Assembly: GCA_900549825.1 (NCBI GenBank)
Contig: URQB01000007.1
Span: forward strand, 47,175-111,174
Direction of reading: 5' to 3'
Length of the DNA: 64,000 bases
Origin: an uncultured Oscillospiraceae bacterium
GTDB lineage: Bacteria; Bacillota; Clostridia; Oscillospirales; Acutalibacteraceae
The position numbers and the translations under genes were made by a program. Below are positions 34,705 to 45,369 of this stretch, piece after piece; the stretch's first letter is position 1, and the number at the start of each line of letters is the position of its first letter. The notes beneath the pieces are model-generated. The model was given only the letters and a program-made list of their open reading frames with translations, had not been told where the DNA came from and ran no database searches.

Positions 34705-34759
34705 GTTTCCAGCGCTTGTGGGGGTATGGTACGCCCGCGTGGAAACGGCCGGGCCCGGC
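34705..34759 (-). promoter_or_regulatory. Structured leader of the DEAD-box gene
   Basis: On the minus strand a GTTTCCA/TGGAAAC stem (34705-34711 with 34740-34746) encloses GC-rich inner pairs, next to a perfect 12-bp palindrome (GCCGGGCCCGGC, 34748-34759). Structured leaders are common in helicase genes. The palindrome could instead terminate the upstream ligase-like gene. Confidence 0.35.
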
Positions 34760-34783
34760 GTGATTGACGCAACCACGGCGGAT

Positions 34784-36139
34784 TCATCGCAAAAATGACG
34801 ACACCATCGTTTCTGTTGATTCTGCGGGCACAGGAGCTTCCTTTTTTTGTGGAGCTTCTTCTACTGGCTCCGGCGGTATGTTCTGCTCTGCCATGGATTT
34901 TTGGCAAAGCCGTTTTGACGCTTCAATCAGGCCCAGAAGCAGCATGAAGTATTGCAGCTCCTTCGGCGTCTGAAGGGAAAACTCAAAGACGGAGAAAACC
35001 AGGAATCCCGCGAGAGAGGCAAGATAGGCAACCCCCATTCTGCGCCACTTCCTTCCGCTGCGCAGCAGGAAGAACAGATCGTAAACCAGCAGGCTCAGCA
35101 CAGCAACGAAAAACAAAATGCTGATCAGCCCACCCTCTACCAGCAATTCAAAATAGAGGCTGTGCGCATGCGGCTGGTTGATTCCGAAACGGCTCTGGAG
35201 CAGGTTGGTGACATTTTCTGTTCCGGCGCCAACGCCGAACAGGGGATTTTCCACAAAAATATTGAGGCAGCCGCCCCAGATCGCTAGCCGCGTCACGGTG
35301 GAAACATCGAGCTCTAAAATGGCAAAAAGCCGATGGTAGACACTTTGCGGCAGCACAAGGAGAATCCCGGCGAAGAGAGCGGCAATGCCCAGCGCCTGCT
35401 TTTTTCCCAAAAACATCAGCACGATCAGCATGATGATCACGGCCAAATAGGCGCCGCGCGAATAGGTGGCGGCGATCCCGCCGAAAATCAGAAGAACACT
35501 GAGGCCCGCTGTAATCCGCTGCCGCTTTCCCTTGCGTTCAAAAAGACTGTAAATGGAAACCGGCAGGATGATGATCAGGTAGGCGGCCAGGATCAGGGGA
35601 TTGTCAAACGTTGCGCTTGCCCTTGTGGAGACAAAATCCGTTACGACGGAAAACGGCAGGAATTTAAAAATAAAATGATCGACATCTTTCCAGAACGGGA
35701 TCGGAAACGGAATCTTGAGCTTGATGAACAGCATCTGAAGCAAGGCGACAATGCTCACCGCCGCGGCGCCCAGCGTCAGAAAAAACATAGCCTGGCGCAG
35801 CCGTTCCCTCCGATCGATCAGATTGGAGAGAAAAATGTCTCCAAGGAACATCCCCATCCATAACAGCGGAACGAGAATCGAAAAAACCTTCGTATCCGAC
35901 CAGAGGAAGGAAAGCGTCATATAACACATGTAGACGAGAAAGACCTTGCCCACTGTGCCGATGCGGGCTTTCTGTTTCGACTGGCTGAAATACCGCTTGA
36001 ATACCACAAAAGTAGACAGGGTAAAAAACGGCGCGATATATTCGGGTAGAAAGGCCGCACAAAGAAGGGTAACCAGAGCCATCCGCCAGGGAATCCGGTC
36101 GCCTGGCAGGCGGGAAGCCCCGCTGGTTTGCTTGTTCAC
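34784..36139 (-). CDS. O-antigen ligase / polymerase-like (Wzy_C) membrane protein
   Basis: The product has 451 residues with about ten or more membrane helices. The Wzy_C core is visible: an NPLILAAYLIIILPVSIYS helix, ATYSRGAYLAVI, then the outside loop NPLFGVGAGTENVTNLL followed by GINQPHAHSLYFELLVEGG, with the conserved Arg and His of the family. The C-terminal about 45 residues are a cytoplasmic acidic/Pro tail. These proteins polymerise or ligate lipid-linked glycans at the outer membrane face; in Gram-positives they often make capsule or wall polysaccharide. The GTG start has AAGGAG 7 nt upstream. No glycosyltransferase neighbours are present. Confidence 0.85.
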   Translation of the reverse strand: MNKQTSGASRLPGDRIPWRMALVTLLCAAFLPEYIAPFFTLSTFVVFKRYFSQSKQKARIGTVGKVFLVYMCYMTLSFLWSDTKVFSILVPLLWMGMFLGDIFLSNLIDRRERLRQAMFFLTLGAAAVSIVALLQMLFIKLKIPFPIPFWKDVDHFIFKFLPFSVVTDFVSTRASATFDNPLILAAYLIIILPVSIYSLFERKGKRQRITAGLSVLLIFGGIAATYSRGAYLAVIIMLIVLMFLGKKQALGIAALFAGILLVLPQSVYHRLFAILELDVSTVTRLAIWGGCLNIFVENPLFGVGAGTENVTNLLQSRFGINQPHAHSLYFELLVEGGLISILFFVAVLSLLVYDLFFLLRSGRKWRRMGVAYLASLAGFLVFSVFEFSLQTPKELQYFMLLLGLIEASKRLCQKSMAEQNIPPEPVEEAPQKKEAPVPAESTETMVSSFLR

Positions 36140-36422
36140 ACCTATTCTCCTTATGAACGGTCAGATTTCCGGCATCGGCTCTGACCGCACGCTTTAAAAT
36201 GCATCATACAGTAATCACAGCGATATAAAATCAGTTTATTTTACAATACATTGAAATAAAAAACAATACATGCACCTGAAATGTGACGAAATTGTTATAC
36301 GGGGCTGCCTTTGAAAAAGCAGAACTGTGGATGATACAGAGAAGCAGTACAATATTAGAAAGGGCTGGTCCACAAGCTTTTCCATGATATTGTGACGTAA
36401 TTGTAAACTTTAAAATTAAGCC
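36140..36422. other. AT-rich non-coding stretch upstream of groES
   Basis: No supportable gene. It contains a CGGTCAGA/TCTGACCG hairpin (about 36158-36187) near the ligase-like start and otherwise A/T-rich sequence that leads into the groES promoter. Confidence 0.5.
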
Positions 36423-36451
36423 TTGATTTTTCCATTGGAAGTGGCTAAAAT
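36423..36451 (+). promoter_or_regulatory. Sigma-A promoter for groES-groEL
   Basis: TTGATT (36423-36428) and TAAAAT (36446-36451) are separated by 17 nt. The CIRCE operator begins 5 nt downstream. Confidence 0.75.
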
Positions 36452-36456
36452 ATGTC

Positions 36457-36483
36457 TTAGCACTCAGGAAGTTTGAGTGCTAA
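36457..36483 (+). promoter_or_regulatory. CIRCE operator (HrcA-binding site)
   Basis: A perfect CIRCE element: TTAGCACTC (36457-36465), 9-nt spacer, GAGTGCTAA (36475-36483). HrcA binds this and represses chaperonin genes at normal temperature. It overlaps the expected transcription start. The hrcA gene is not in the window. Confidence 0.98.
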
Positions 36484-36495
36484 CCAAATGAGTAA

Positions 36496-36804
<309 letters not shown>

Positions 36805-36841
36805 GAATTCCGTATTTACTCATCAATATTGTTGGAGGTAA

Positions 36842-38485
<1,644 letters not shown>

Positions 38486-38512
38486 TTTCTGATTCCCCTG
38501 AACGATCATGAT

Positions 38513-38556
38513 GCGCCGTTTCCCGATGCGATGGCAAAGGAAACGGCGCTTTTCTT
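38513..38556 (+). terminator. Terminator of groES-groEL
   Basis: GCGCCGTTTCC (38513-38523) pairs perfectly with GGAAACGGCGC (38539-38549), followed by TTTTCTTTTT. Confidence 0.88.
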
Positions 38557-38576
38557 TTTATTATTTTATTTTAGTA

Positions 38577-38604
38577 TTGCATAAAAATCCTCCGATGATA
38601 TAAT
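38577..38604 (+). promoter_or_regulatory. Sigma-A promoter for the DUF2804 gene
   Basis: TTGCAT (38577-38582) and TATAAT (38599-38604) are separated by 16 nt, about 42 nt before the start. Confidence 0.7.
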
Positions 38605-38646
38605 GAAAATTGTTTTAATATACAAGTCAGAGGGAGGAGCGATTTT

Positions 38647-39669
38647 ATGCAGCATCAGATTACCGAGCGGATTCGCCTCCTGGATGAACAGGGGAACGTT
38701 GCCGAACCCGGCTACTGTGTACATAACCTGTATGACTATGTGCGCAGCGATATCAAGGCGAATCCGCTGCGGATCAAGGAATGGGATTTTTATCAGATCA
38801 CGGATGAGCGCTATACGATGCAGATGACCATTGGCACGCTTTCTTATGGGGGAATGAGCGGCGTAACGCTCTTTGACCGGCAGACAGGGGAGCGGTTCGA
38901 GTGCAATGATCTCGCTCTTTTTCCGTTTGACAGGTATCGCCTGCCGACCAACGCGGAAATTCCTCATACGGTCACGATCGATAAAAAGAATTTTTATATG
39001 TCCTTCAATGTAACAGAAACCAAACGCCGCCTCACGCTTCGCGGGCAAAATAGAAAGGGCGGAGATTTTAAGGCAGATATTATGTATGATGTCATGCCCG
39101 ATCTGCAATCGTTGGTAATGGCGGTTCCGTTTACACAAAAGGGCCATTTTTATCTCAATCAGAAGATGAACTGCATGCCTGTCACCGGCCGGGTGAAAAT
39201 CGGCAGCAGGGTGATCGAATTCAAGCCGGATACTGCCTTCGGCCTGCTGGATTGGGGGCGCGGCGTATGGCCTTTTATCCAGAGCTGGTATTGGGGCAAC
39301 GGAAGCCACTGGCTGCCGGATGGGCGGATTTTCGGCTTTGAGATCGGCTGGGGCTTTGGCGATATGAGCGCAGCGAGCGAAAATACGCTTTTCCTGGACG
39401 GGGTGGCGCACAAAATCGATCAGATCTATCTGAAGAAGGATCCGTATGACTATATGAAGCCATGGGTCTTCACCTCCAATGATGGCCGTTTTGAGATGAC
39501 GATGACCCCTGAATTTGATCACTTTACAAATTTGCGTTTTCTCGGGATCGGCAACCGCTGTCATCAGGTTTTTGGAAAATGGGACGGCTCAGTCGGTCTG
39601 GACGACGGAACCCGGCTTGAGATTCAGAATATGACGGCGTTCTGCGAGTTTTCGGATAATCACTGGTAA
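38647..39669 (+). CDS. DUF2804 domain protein
   Basis: The product has 340 residues, the usual length for DUF2804. It is probably a soluble beta-sandwich protein: no signal or membrane segment is present. The conserved blocks are RIKEWDFYQITDERY, FYMSFNVTETKRRLTLRGQ, FGLLDWGRGVWPF and GFEIGWGFGD, rich in aromatic residues and resembling a lipocalin-like or tocopherol-cyclase-like fold. The function is unknown. GAGGGAGGAG lies 8 nt before the ATG. It is monocistronic between its own promoter and tandem hairpins. Confidence 0.85.
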   Translation: MQHQITERIRLLDEQGNVAEPGYCVHNLYDYVRSDIKANPLRIKEWDFYQITDERYTMQMTIGTLSYGGMSGVTLFDRQTGERFECNDLALFPFDRYRLPTNAEIPHTVTIDKKNFYMSFNVTETKRRLTLRGQNRKGGDFKADIMYDVMPDLQSLVMAVPFTQKGHFYLNQKMNCMPVTGRVKIGSRVIEFKPDTAFGLLDWGRGVWPFIQSWYWGNGSHWLPDGRIFGFEIGWGFGDMSAASENTLFLDGVAHKIDQIYLKKDPYDYMKPWVFTSNDGRFEMTMTPEFDHFTNLRFLGIGNRCHQVFGKWDGSVGLDDGTRLEIQNMTAFCEFSDNHW

Positions 39670-39670
39670 A

Positions 39671-39767
39671 AAGTACGGGCGTCAGGAATTTTTATTCCTG
39701 ACGCCCGTACTTCGGATGCAAAGGCACCGCTGCCCGCAGGCCAATTTGCTTGGCCTGCGGGCATTTT
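39671..39767 (+). terminator. Tandem hairpins after the DUF2804 gene
   Basis: First, a perfect 19-bp stem (39671-39689 with 39694-39712) without a T-run. Second, a perfect 14-bp stem (39731-39744 with 39750-39763) followed by TTTTGTGTTCTTTT, the proper terminator. They lie between convergent genes. Confidence 0.82.
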
Positions 39768-39783
39768 GTGTTCTTTTATATAC

Positions 39784-40698
39784 TTATAGGTTTGCCAAAT
39801 CATACGGCGTTCGCTGATAAACGAAGTAATTCAGCCAGTTGGAAAAAATCATGCTGCCAGCTGTCCGCCAAGTCATCGGCGGTGTGCGCTGCGGATCGTC
39901 GTCCGGGAAATAATTGAAGGGCATAGCAATCGGAAGGCCGCGGTTGACATCCCTGAAATATTCGGTTGCAAGCGTTTCCCTGTCGTATTCGGAATGGCCG
40001 GTCGAATAAAAATTCCTGCATTCCATGTCGGATACGAGATGGACGCCGGCCTGATCGGAAAAGGAGAGGATCTGCAAATCTTTCACCAGCGCGATATCCG
40101 AGCGGCGGATCTCCGTATGCCGTGACTGGGGAACATAGAAGATGTCGTCCAGGCCGCGCATGAGCGGATGGTAAGGGTCCAGCGCATGATGGGGAAAGAT
40201 ACCGAACATCTTCTCCTCCAGCGGATATTTGGGAATCCCATAATGGTAGTAAAGCGCCGCCTGCGCACCCCAGCAGATATGAAAGGTGGAATAGACGTTG
40301 GTTTTGCTCCACTCCATGATCGTGCAGAGTTCTTCCCAATAGTCGACCTTTTCAAAGGCGAGGTGCTCAACGGGCGCTCCTGTAATAATCATGCCGTCAA
40401 ATTTTTCATCCCGCACATCGTCAAAGACCTTGTAGAATTTGAGCATATGCTCCGCCGAAGTGTTTTTCGACTGGTGGGTAGCAGTTTGCAGCAGCTCGAT
40501 TTCAATTTGCAGCGGGGAGTTGCTCAACAGACGCAATAATTGCGTTTCGGTTTCGATTTTGGTCGGCATCAGGTTCAGAATCAGGATTTTCAGGGGACGA
40601 ATATCCTGTGTCAATGCGCGGGATTCCGTCATTATAAAAATATTTTCCAGCTCTAAGCTGTGCCGGGCCGGCAGCTGGTTGTCTATTTTAATTGGCAT
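39784..40698 (-). CDS. metA: Homoserine O-acetyltransferase, MetA type
   Basis: The product has 304 residues, normal for MetA. It activates homoserine in methionine synthesis. The catalytic Cys142 ([10 protein letters not shown]) and the His/Glu of [16 protein letters not shown] are present. Residue 111 is Glu ([12 protein letters not shown]). In this family Glu111 favours acetyl-CoA and Gly111 favours succinyl-CoA, so this is predicted to be an acetyltransferase despite the frequent annotation as succinyltransferase. A promoter lies at 40749-40777 with a leader of about 45 nt, too short for a SAM riboswitch. AGAGAGGG precedes the start. Confidence 0.95.
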   Translation of the reverse strand: MPIKIDNQLPARHSLELENIFIMTESRALTQDIRPLKILILNLMPTKIETETQLLRLLSNSPLQIEIELLQTATHQSKNTSAEHMLKFYKVFDDVRDEKFDGMIITGAPVEHLAFEKVDYWEELCTIMEWSKTNVYSTFHICWGAQAALYYHYGIPKYPLEEKMFGIFPHHALDPYHPLMRGLDDIFYVPQSRHTEIRRSDIALVKDLQILSFSDQAGVHLVSDMECRNFYSTGHSEYDRETLATEYFRDVNRGLPIAMPFNYFPDDDPQRTPPMTWRTAGSMIFSNWLNYFVYQRTPYDLANL

Positions 40699-40748
40699 TG
40701 CACAGCCCTCTCTTTCCTGCGCGTTCTTTTCCGATTGTGCAGAATTTT

Positions 40749-40777
40749 AGTATAGCAGAATCTGTGATTTTCTGCAA
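40749..40777 (-). promoter_or_regulatory. Sigma-A promoter for metA
   Basis: TTGCAG (40777-40772) and TATACT (40754-40749) on the minus strand are separated by 17 nt. It starts just after the stop of the upstream unknown gene. Confidence 0.65.
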
Positions 40778-40780
40778 TAG

Positions 40781-41560
40781 TCAGCTTTCAGCGTCTAGCC
40801 AGAAAAGAGTGGGTTCATTGCGGGAAGAAGTGTTTATGTAAAGATAAGCATTGCCAACTTTTCCGATTCGGTCAACCGCGCCGAGCTCATAGAGGAGAAG
40901 CAGAGCTGTCCGTGCGTTTGGGAGACGAATGCCCGCCGCCTTTTGATAGTCCTTTGCGGTAAAAGGAGAAGGCAACCCAGCCGGAAGAAGCTGTTGATAA
41001 TCGGATGGAGTATTCAATACGATTTCGCCCATGAACGCAGCCGGGATTCTATCGCATCGCGTAGAGCCCTTTTTACCGTCTGTGCTCCATCCGTCGCGGT
41101 AACGATACTCTTCGATCTCCAATAGAGCGATCCGGATGGTCAAATTGGGGTGCGAAAGCAGAGGCCTGATTTTATAGAGCTCCCGGAATGCGTCCTGCGC
41201 CACGCCCTTTCGCGGGCTTTTGCGCGGTTTGGAAATTTCGCCGGTTTGCGGGTCGACCCATAGAAGCCATTTGACCGCGGCAACCGGATAGACGACCGTA
41301 ACGTGCGCGACGGAGAGAAAAGCCTCCAGCTTTTTTCTTAGCTGATCGAAGGAACGCGTCTGGATTTCAATGATCCCGTCTTCGCCGACGATATCGGCAA
41401 TATAGCGCCCGATTTTGATTTCGTGGTTTTCCGAATCCGGCTCGTAATAGGCCTTTAAAGCAGCATGCAGCGTTTTTTCGCCGAGTGTTCCGATGCCATT
41501 TTGTCCGCGCAGGCTTTCGGTTGCCAGCCTGCATGCCTGCTGAAATCTACTGCGGTCCAT
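40781..41560 (-). CDS. Conserved-looking protein of unknown function, possible nuclease-like core
   Basis: The product has 259 residues from the ATG with GGAGGAG just upstream; the open frame runs up to 41650 but that part lies within a leader element. No signal or membrane segment is present. The N-terminal half has LGEKTLHAALKAYYEP, then RYIADIVGEDGIIEIQTRSF. The Glu...Asp-x(n)-Glu-x-Gln order with flanking strands resembles PD-(D/E)XK nuclease folds. The C-terminal part (DYQKAAGIRLPNARTALLLL followed by LGAVDRIGKVGNAY) looks like a winged helix. I infer a DNA-associated role with low certainty. It is preceded by a leader that recurs before the PBP gene. Confidence 0.7.
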   Translation of the reverse strand: MDRSRFQQACRLATESLRGQNGIGTLGEKTLHAALKAYYEPDSENHEIKIGRYIADIVGEDGIIEIQTRSFDQLRKKLEAFLSVAHVTVVYPVAAVKWLLWVDPQTGEISKPRKSPRKGVAQDAFRELYKIRPLLSHPNLTIRIALLEIEEYRYRDGWSTDGKKGSTRCDRIPAAFMGEIVLNTPSDYQQLLPAGLPSPFTAKDYQKAAGIRLPNARTALLLLYELGAVDRIGKVGNAYLYINTSSRNEPTLFWLDAES

Positions 41561-41607
41561 CACAGCTCCTCCAAGATGCATAATTCCGTTGTGCTGGCGT
41601 GCAATGT

Positions 41608-41713
41608 GCGGGCAATGCCGCAGGGCGGCAGCCCGAATCAATGCTTTCATGTTCTCCGAAACACCAGAAATCTTTGATTTCGTGTGTTGCGTGAGGTTAT
41701 TATATCATATTTT
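41608..41713 (-). repeat. Dispersed promoter/leader element, copy A
   Basis: On the minus strand, TGATATAAT (extended -10; TATAAT 41704-41699) is followed by AACCTC, a GAAATC-AAA-GATTTC hairpin, TGGTGTTTCGGAGAACAT, then GC hairpins (GGGCTGCCGCCC, GCGGCATTGCC). The same order of elements occurs at 50905-51013 before the PBP gene. Here it is the leader of the 259-residue unknown protein. Confidence 0.65.
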
Positions 41714-41787
41714 TCACCCCTTGAAACGCATTGATGGAAAGAAGGGCAGCAGCAAACGGGGAAGATATGATGAACCGGCATGTGAAA

Positions 41788-41837
41788 AGCCCTGTATCGA
41801 ACAGCCGCATAGGAGATGCGGTCGTGATACAGGGCTT
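41788..41837 (-). terminator. Cruciform terminator downstream of the DUF378 gene
   Basis: AAGCCCTGTATC (41788-41799) pairs with GATACAGGGCTT (41826-41837), with an inner CCGCAT/ATGCGG stem. On the minus strand it ends in CTTTTCAC. It lies 35 nt after the DUF378 stop. Confidence 0.65.
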
Positions 41838-41871
41838 CTTATTCCACCTGCTATACAGAGGAAAACAGATT

Positions 41872-42090
41872 TTATTGCTCCCCGTTATGGACTTCGAGAA
41901 CTTCGTTTTCACGAAAGAGGAGCGACAGGCACCAGATGCCTGCAAGAGCGACTACTGTATAAATGATTCGGCTCAGAATAGCGCCCTGGCCACCGCAGAT
42001 CCACGCGACGATATCAAACTTGAACAGCCCGATGCTGCCCCAGTTGATTGCACCGATCACAACGAGGATCAGAGAAATTCGATCCAGCAT
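41872..42090 (-). CDS. DUF378 small membrane protein
   Basis: The product has about 72 residues. Two membrane helices are visible (ISLILVVIGAINWGSIGLF and ILSRIIYTVVALAGIWCLSL). The INWGSIGLFKFD loop is the DUF378 signature. Its function is unknown. The ATG at 42090 has AAGGAG about 9 nt upstream; an ATG at 42117 is in frame but has no ribosome site. It is transcribed away from spoIIGA. Confidence 0.88.
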   Translation of the reverse strand: MLDRISLILVVIGAINWGSIGLFKFDIVAWICGGQGAILSRIIYTVVALAGIWCLSLLFRENEVLEVHNGEQ

Positions 42091-42280
42091 TTTTTTCAAC
42101 TCCTTCAATGGTTTCATCGATAGTATGGACTGGAATAAAAAAAATATGCGGATAGGGAATGGAAAATAGAGGAGAATATTTTAAAGTGCAATTTTTGAAA
42201 ATAAGATGATAGGCCTTTCTTACTCTGCAAAGAAGAAAACAGCCTGACCAAAACCGACAGAAAAGCGATGCCATGAAAGC

Positions 42281-42286
42281 TATAAT
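42281..42286 (+). promoter_or_regulatory. Candidate spoIIG promoter (-10 box, no consensus -35)
   Basis: TATAAT (42281-42286) lies about 34 nt before the spoIIGA start. No TTGACA lies 16-18 nt upstream. spoIIG promoters in Bacillus use sigma-A with Spo0A activation and an unusual -35 distance, which would fit. The nearby CGACAG/TCGGTTGTCG sequences might be weak 0A boxes. Confidence 0.35.
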
Positions 42287-42319
42287 AAGGGTATCAATCA
42301 GGCTTTTGGGGGCGGTCGG

Positions 42320-43234
42320 TTGTCGCAGGTTGTATATGTCGATGTGCTGTTCACACTCAACCTTTTTATCAACTATCTCCTCCTGCTTTCCGGTGCTTGC
42401 CTGCTCAGGGAGAAGGCAAAGCGATGGCGGCTGCTGCTGGGCGCCGCGCTGGGCGCCGTTTATTCCCTCGTTATTTTTTTACCGGAGCTCCCCAATATCC
42501 TCTCGATACTGCTGAAAGCTGTGTTTTGCGCGACAATCGTTCTGGCGGCATATCCGGTGCATGGGCTCCGGCATTTTTGCAAGCTGGCTGCCTGCTTCCT
42601 TGCCGCCAGTTTTTTGTTTGCCGGCCTGATGATGGGAATCTGGCTGTTGTTTCGCCCAAAGGGGATGGTCTATCAAAATGGAGCGGTTTATTTTGATATC
42701 AGCGTGGCCGTCCTGATTTTTACTGCGATCATATGTTATGGGTTAACGATCCTGTTTTCCCGGCTCTTCCGGCATCATGCGCCTGAGAACAGGGTGTATG
42801 ATTTGCAGATCGAGCTCAATGGAAAGATCCTGCGGACCCGGGCTCTGCTCGACACAGGCAACAGTTTATCGGATTGTTTTAGCGATACGCCGGTTATCCT
42901 TCTGGAATATGCTCACGCAAAAGCGCTTCTGCCACCTGAGCTGAAGGACTTTTTTCGCCGAAGGCCCTCAGCGCTGCATGCGCCGCCGGGGGCTTCCTCG
43001 CTCGGCTTTCGGCTGATCCCATATCATACCGTAGGGGGAACGGGTCTTTTGCCTGCGTTCCGTCCGGAGAGGGTGTTGATATTTGGTACGCAGGGCCAGA
43101 TTGAGACGAAAGATGCATTGGTAGCCGTTGTCAATGAACGACTGGCAGCAGGGGAATATGGGGCGCTGCTCAATGAGCGCCTGGTGCAGGGAGGTACACA
43201 AGATGGAATCTGTCATAACGAACGCACTACATAA
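42320..43234 (+). CDS. spoIIGA: Sigma-E processing peptidase SpoIIGA
   Basis: The product has 304 residues. The N-terminal half has five membrane helices ([20 protein letters not shown] first), the C-terminal half is a cytoplasmic aspartic protease domain with the active-site [11 protein letters not shown] (Asp about residue 183) and AVVNERL. It dimerises in the septum and, on the SpoIIR signal from the forespore, cleaves pro-sigma-E. The TTG start follows GGGGGCGG. It overlaps sigE by 32 nt, the usual clostridial arrangement, which couples synthesis of protease and substrate. Confidence 0.95.
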   Translation: MSQVVYVDVLFTLNLFINYLLLLSGACLLREKAKRWRLLLGAALGAVYSLVIFLPELPNILSILLKAVFCATIVLAAYPVHGLRHFCKLAACFLAASFLFAGLMMGIWLLFRPKGMVYQNGAVYFDISVAVLIFTAIICYGLTILFSRLFRHHAPENRVYDLQIELNGKILRTRALLDTGNSLSDCFSDTPVILLEYAHAKALLPPELKDFFRRRPSALHAPPGASSLGFRLIPYHTVGGTGLLPAFRPERVLIFGTQGQIETKDALVAVVNERLAAGEYGALLNERLVQGGTQDGICHNERTT

Positions 43235-43922
43235 ACTGGCGGCTTGGATATGGCATTTTTTCGGGCACGGCAGAATGATTTTTTACATCAACGGCCCGCA
43301 GGCGCTTCCGGCTCCTCTGAGCAAGGAGGAGGAAGCTCGGCTGATACAGCGGCTCGCGCAGGGGGATGAGAGCGTTCGGGAGGAGCTGATCGTGCATAAT
43401 CTCCGCCTCGTGGTCTATATTGCACGCAAATTTGAAAATTCGGGCGCGGGCATTGAGGACCTGATTTCGATCGGGACGATCGGCCTGATCAAAGCGGTCA
43501 ACACCTTCTGCCCAACACGGAATATCAAGCTGGCGACCTATGCCTCGCGCTGCATCGAAAATGAAATCCTGATGCACCTGCGCAAAACAAATTCCCAGCG
43601 GTCTGAGGTTTCAATCGACGAGCCGCTCAACATCGATTGGGACGGAAATGAGCTGCTACTCTCCGATGTGCTTGGCAGCGAACCGGATACGGTGAATATC
43701 GGTATTGAGGTGGAAGATGAGCGGAACCTTTTACTTGAGACGGTTGGCCGCCTGGAGGAGCGGGAAAAGCTAATTATGTGCATGCGCTTTGGAATCGGCG
43801 GGGAAAAAGAGCACACTCAGAAAGAGGTCGCCGATCTGTTAGGGATCTCTCAGAGCTATATTTCCCGCCTGGAGAAACGGATCATCGAACGGCTGAAAAA
43901 GGAGCTGGAAAAGGCCATTTGA
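43203..43922 (+). CDS. sigE: Mother-cell sporulation sigma factor SigE (pro-form)
   Basis: The product has 239 residues. The first about 27 residues are the amphipathic pro-sequence ([19 protein letters not shown]), which SpoIIGA removes. Region 2 follows ([37 protein letters not shown], then [19 protein letters not shown]), and region 4 ends with [20 protein letters not shown]. The ATG at 43203 has GGGAGG 8 nt upstream. It drives early mother-cell gene expression in sporulation. A terminator follows directly: sigG, often the next gene in Clostridia, is not here. Confidence 0.97.
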   Translation: MESVITNALHKLAAWIWHFFGHGRMIFYINGPQALPAPLSKEEEARLIQRLAQGDESVREELIVHNLRLVVYIARKFENSGAGIEDLISIGTIGLIKAVNTFCPTRNIKLATYASRCIENEILMHLRKTNSQRSEVSIDEPLNIDWDGNELLLSDVLGSEPDTVNIGIEVEDERNLLLETVGRLEEREKLIMCMRFGIGGEKEHTQKEVADLLGISQSYISRLEKRIIERLKKELEKAI

Positions 43923-43924
43923 AA

Positions 43925-43955
43925 AAGGCCCGCCGGAATTTTTCCGGCGGGCCTT
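43925..43955. terminator. Bidirectional terminator between sigE and Fe-ADH
   Basis: AAGGCCCGCCGGAA (43925-43938) pairs perfectly with TTCCGGCGGGCCTT (43942-43955), loop TTT, between convergent genes. Confidence 0.85.
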
Positions 43956-43968
43956 GTAGCAGTTGTCA

Positions 43969-45180
43969 TCAAAAGTCGATTTCCAGATCGTAGTAGCAGG
44001 CCCTGAGCAGCTTTTCCATTTCCTCCTGCGTGGGGATCCGGGGATTGGAGCCGGTGCACGCGTCGGCGATCGCATTCCCTGCAACCTCGGCGATAGAATC
44101 ATTGAATTCTTTTTCATCGATGATGCTGGTATCAGCCAATACGCCGCCTTCACCGTAATGTTTGATGCCAAGCGGGATGTTAAGCTGGCGGTTCATCTCG
44201 CGCAACTCTTCAATCAGCGCATCAACCAATTCCGCAGTGGTGTTTCCGGGCAGTTGAATAAACCGTGCAATCTCCGCATAGCGCTCAGCAGCTTCCGCAT
44301 TTCTGGCGTTGAATCGGATCACCTTGGGCAGGTACATCGCATTGGCGGCGCCGTGGATGATGTGACCTCCGCTGTATGCGGCTCCTGTTTTATGGGCCAT
44401 GGAATGGACAATACCGAGCAGAGCATTGGAGAAGGCCATGCCGGCCAGACACTGTGCGTCGTGCATCTGTGCGTGGGCCTCCAAATCTCCATCATAGGAT
44501 TTCTTCAGATTTTGATGGATCATCTTGATGGCGTGTAGCGCGAGCGGATCGGTATAATTGCAATGGAGCGTGGATACATAAGCCTCGATTGCATGCGTCA
44601 TCGCGTCCATCCCGGTATGCGCTGTCAGCTTCTGCGGCATCGTTTCGGCCAAGGCGGGGTCGACAATTGCCACATCCGGCGTGATGTTGAAATCCGCCAG
44701 CGGGTATTTGATCCCCTTCTGATAGTCCGTGATGACGGCAAAGGCCGTCACTTCCGTCGCAGTGCCGGAGGTGGAGGGGATCGCGCAGAATCTGGCCTTC
44801 GTGCGCAGAGTGGGGAAGGAGAAAGGCGTGATCAACTGCTCAAAGGTGGTATCCGGGTATTCATAAAATACCCACATGGTTTTTGCGGCGTCGATCGGAG
44901 AGCCTCCCCCCATGGCGACGATCCAGTCCGGCTGAAATTCGCGCATGACGGCTGCGCCGCGCATCACCGTTTCCACAGAAGGATCGGCTTCCACCCCTTC
45001 AAACAGCTTTACCTCCATGCCTGCTTCTTTCAGATAGGCAACCGCCTTGTCGAGAAACCCAAAACGTTTTATCGAACCGCCGCCAACAACGACGACGGCC
45101 CGCTCGCCCTTCAGGTTTTTCAGCTCCTCAAGGCTGCCTTTTCCGTGGTACAGATCTCTGGGCAATGTAAAACGTGCCAT
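43969..45180 (-). CDS. Iron-containing alcohol dehydrogenase
   Basis: The product has 403 residues. The NAD(P)-binding GGGSPIDAAKTM and the iron-ligand segments are intact: DPALAETMPQKLTAHTGMDA (Asp, His), then THAIEAYVS, and GIVHSMAHKTGAAYSGGHII (two His). These enzymes interconvert aldehydes or ketones and alcohols, usually to recycle NADH in fermentation (butanol/ethanol or 1,3-propanediol type). The start at 45180 has AGGAGG 8 nt upstream. It has its own promoter and a palindrome in the leader. Confidence 0.94.
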   Translation of the reverse strand: MARFTLPRDLYHGKGSLEELKNLKGERAVVVVGGGSIKRFGFLDKAVAYLKEAGMEVKLFEGVEADPSVETVMRGAAVMREFQPDWIVAMGGGSPIDAAKTMWVFYEYPDTTFEQLITPFSFPTLRTKARFCAIPSTSGTATEVTAFAVITDYQKGIKYPLADFNITPDVAIVDPALAETMPQKLTAHTGMDAMTHAIEAYVSTLHCNYTDPLALHAIKMIHQNLKKSYDGDLEAHAQMHDAQCLAGMAFSNALLGIVHSMAHKTGAAYSGGHIIHGAANAMYLPKVIRFNARNAEAAERYAEIARFIQLPGNTTAELVDALIEELREMNRQLNIPLGIKHYGEGGVLADTSIIDEKEFNDSIAEVAGNAIADACTGSNPRIPTQEEMEKLLRACYYDLEIDF

Positions 45181-45233
45181 AACAAAAACCTCCTGAAAAA
45201 TAGTATGGTTTAGGAGAAAGATCACATATCCAT

Positions 45234-45260
45234 TCGGTTTCCATAACCAACGGGAACCGA
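45234..45260 (-). promoter_or_regulatory. Palindrome in the Fe-ADH leader, possible operator
   Basis: TCGGTTTCC (45234-45242) and GGGAACCGA (45252-45260) form a nearly perfect inverted repeat with a 9-nt centre, between the promoter and the start codon. It could bind a repressor or form an RNA hairpin. Confidence 0.35.
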
Positions 45261-45268
45261 TATTTCTT

Positions 45269-45297
45269 ATTTTACAGCTTTTGGTTGAAAAAGGCAA
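45269..45297 (-). promoter_or_regulatory. Sigma-A promoter for the Fe-ADH gene
   Basis: TTGCCT (45297-45292) and TAAAAT (45274-45269) on the minus strand are separated by 17 nt. Confidence 0.65.
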
Positions 45298-45369
45298 TCT
45301 AAAAGGATGAAATTATGTAAAAACCGACGGCAGAGTGCTTCCTGCCACTGCGTACTGTTTTAAATCCGT

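Noticed and set aside
40699..40748. SAM riboswitch before metA
   Set aside because: The promoter lies about 50 nt from the start codon, too close for any known SAM riboswitch.
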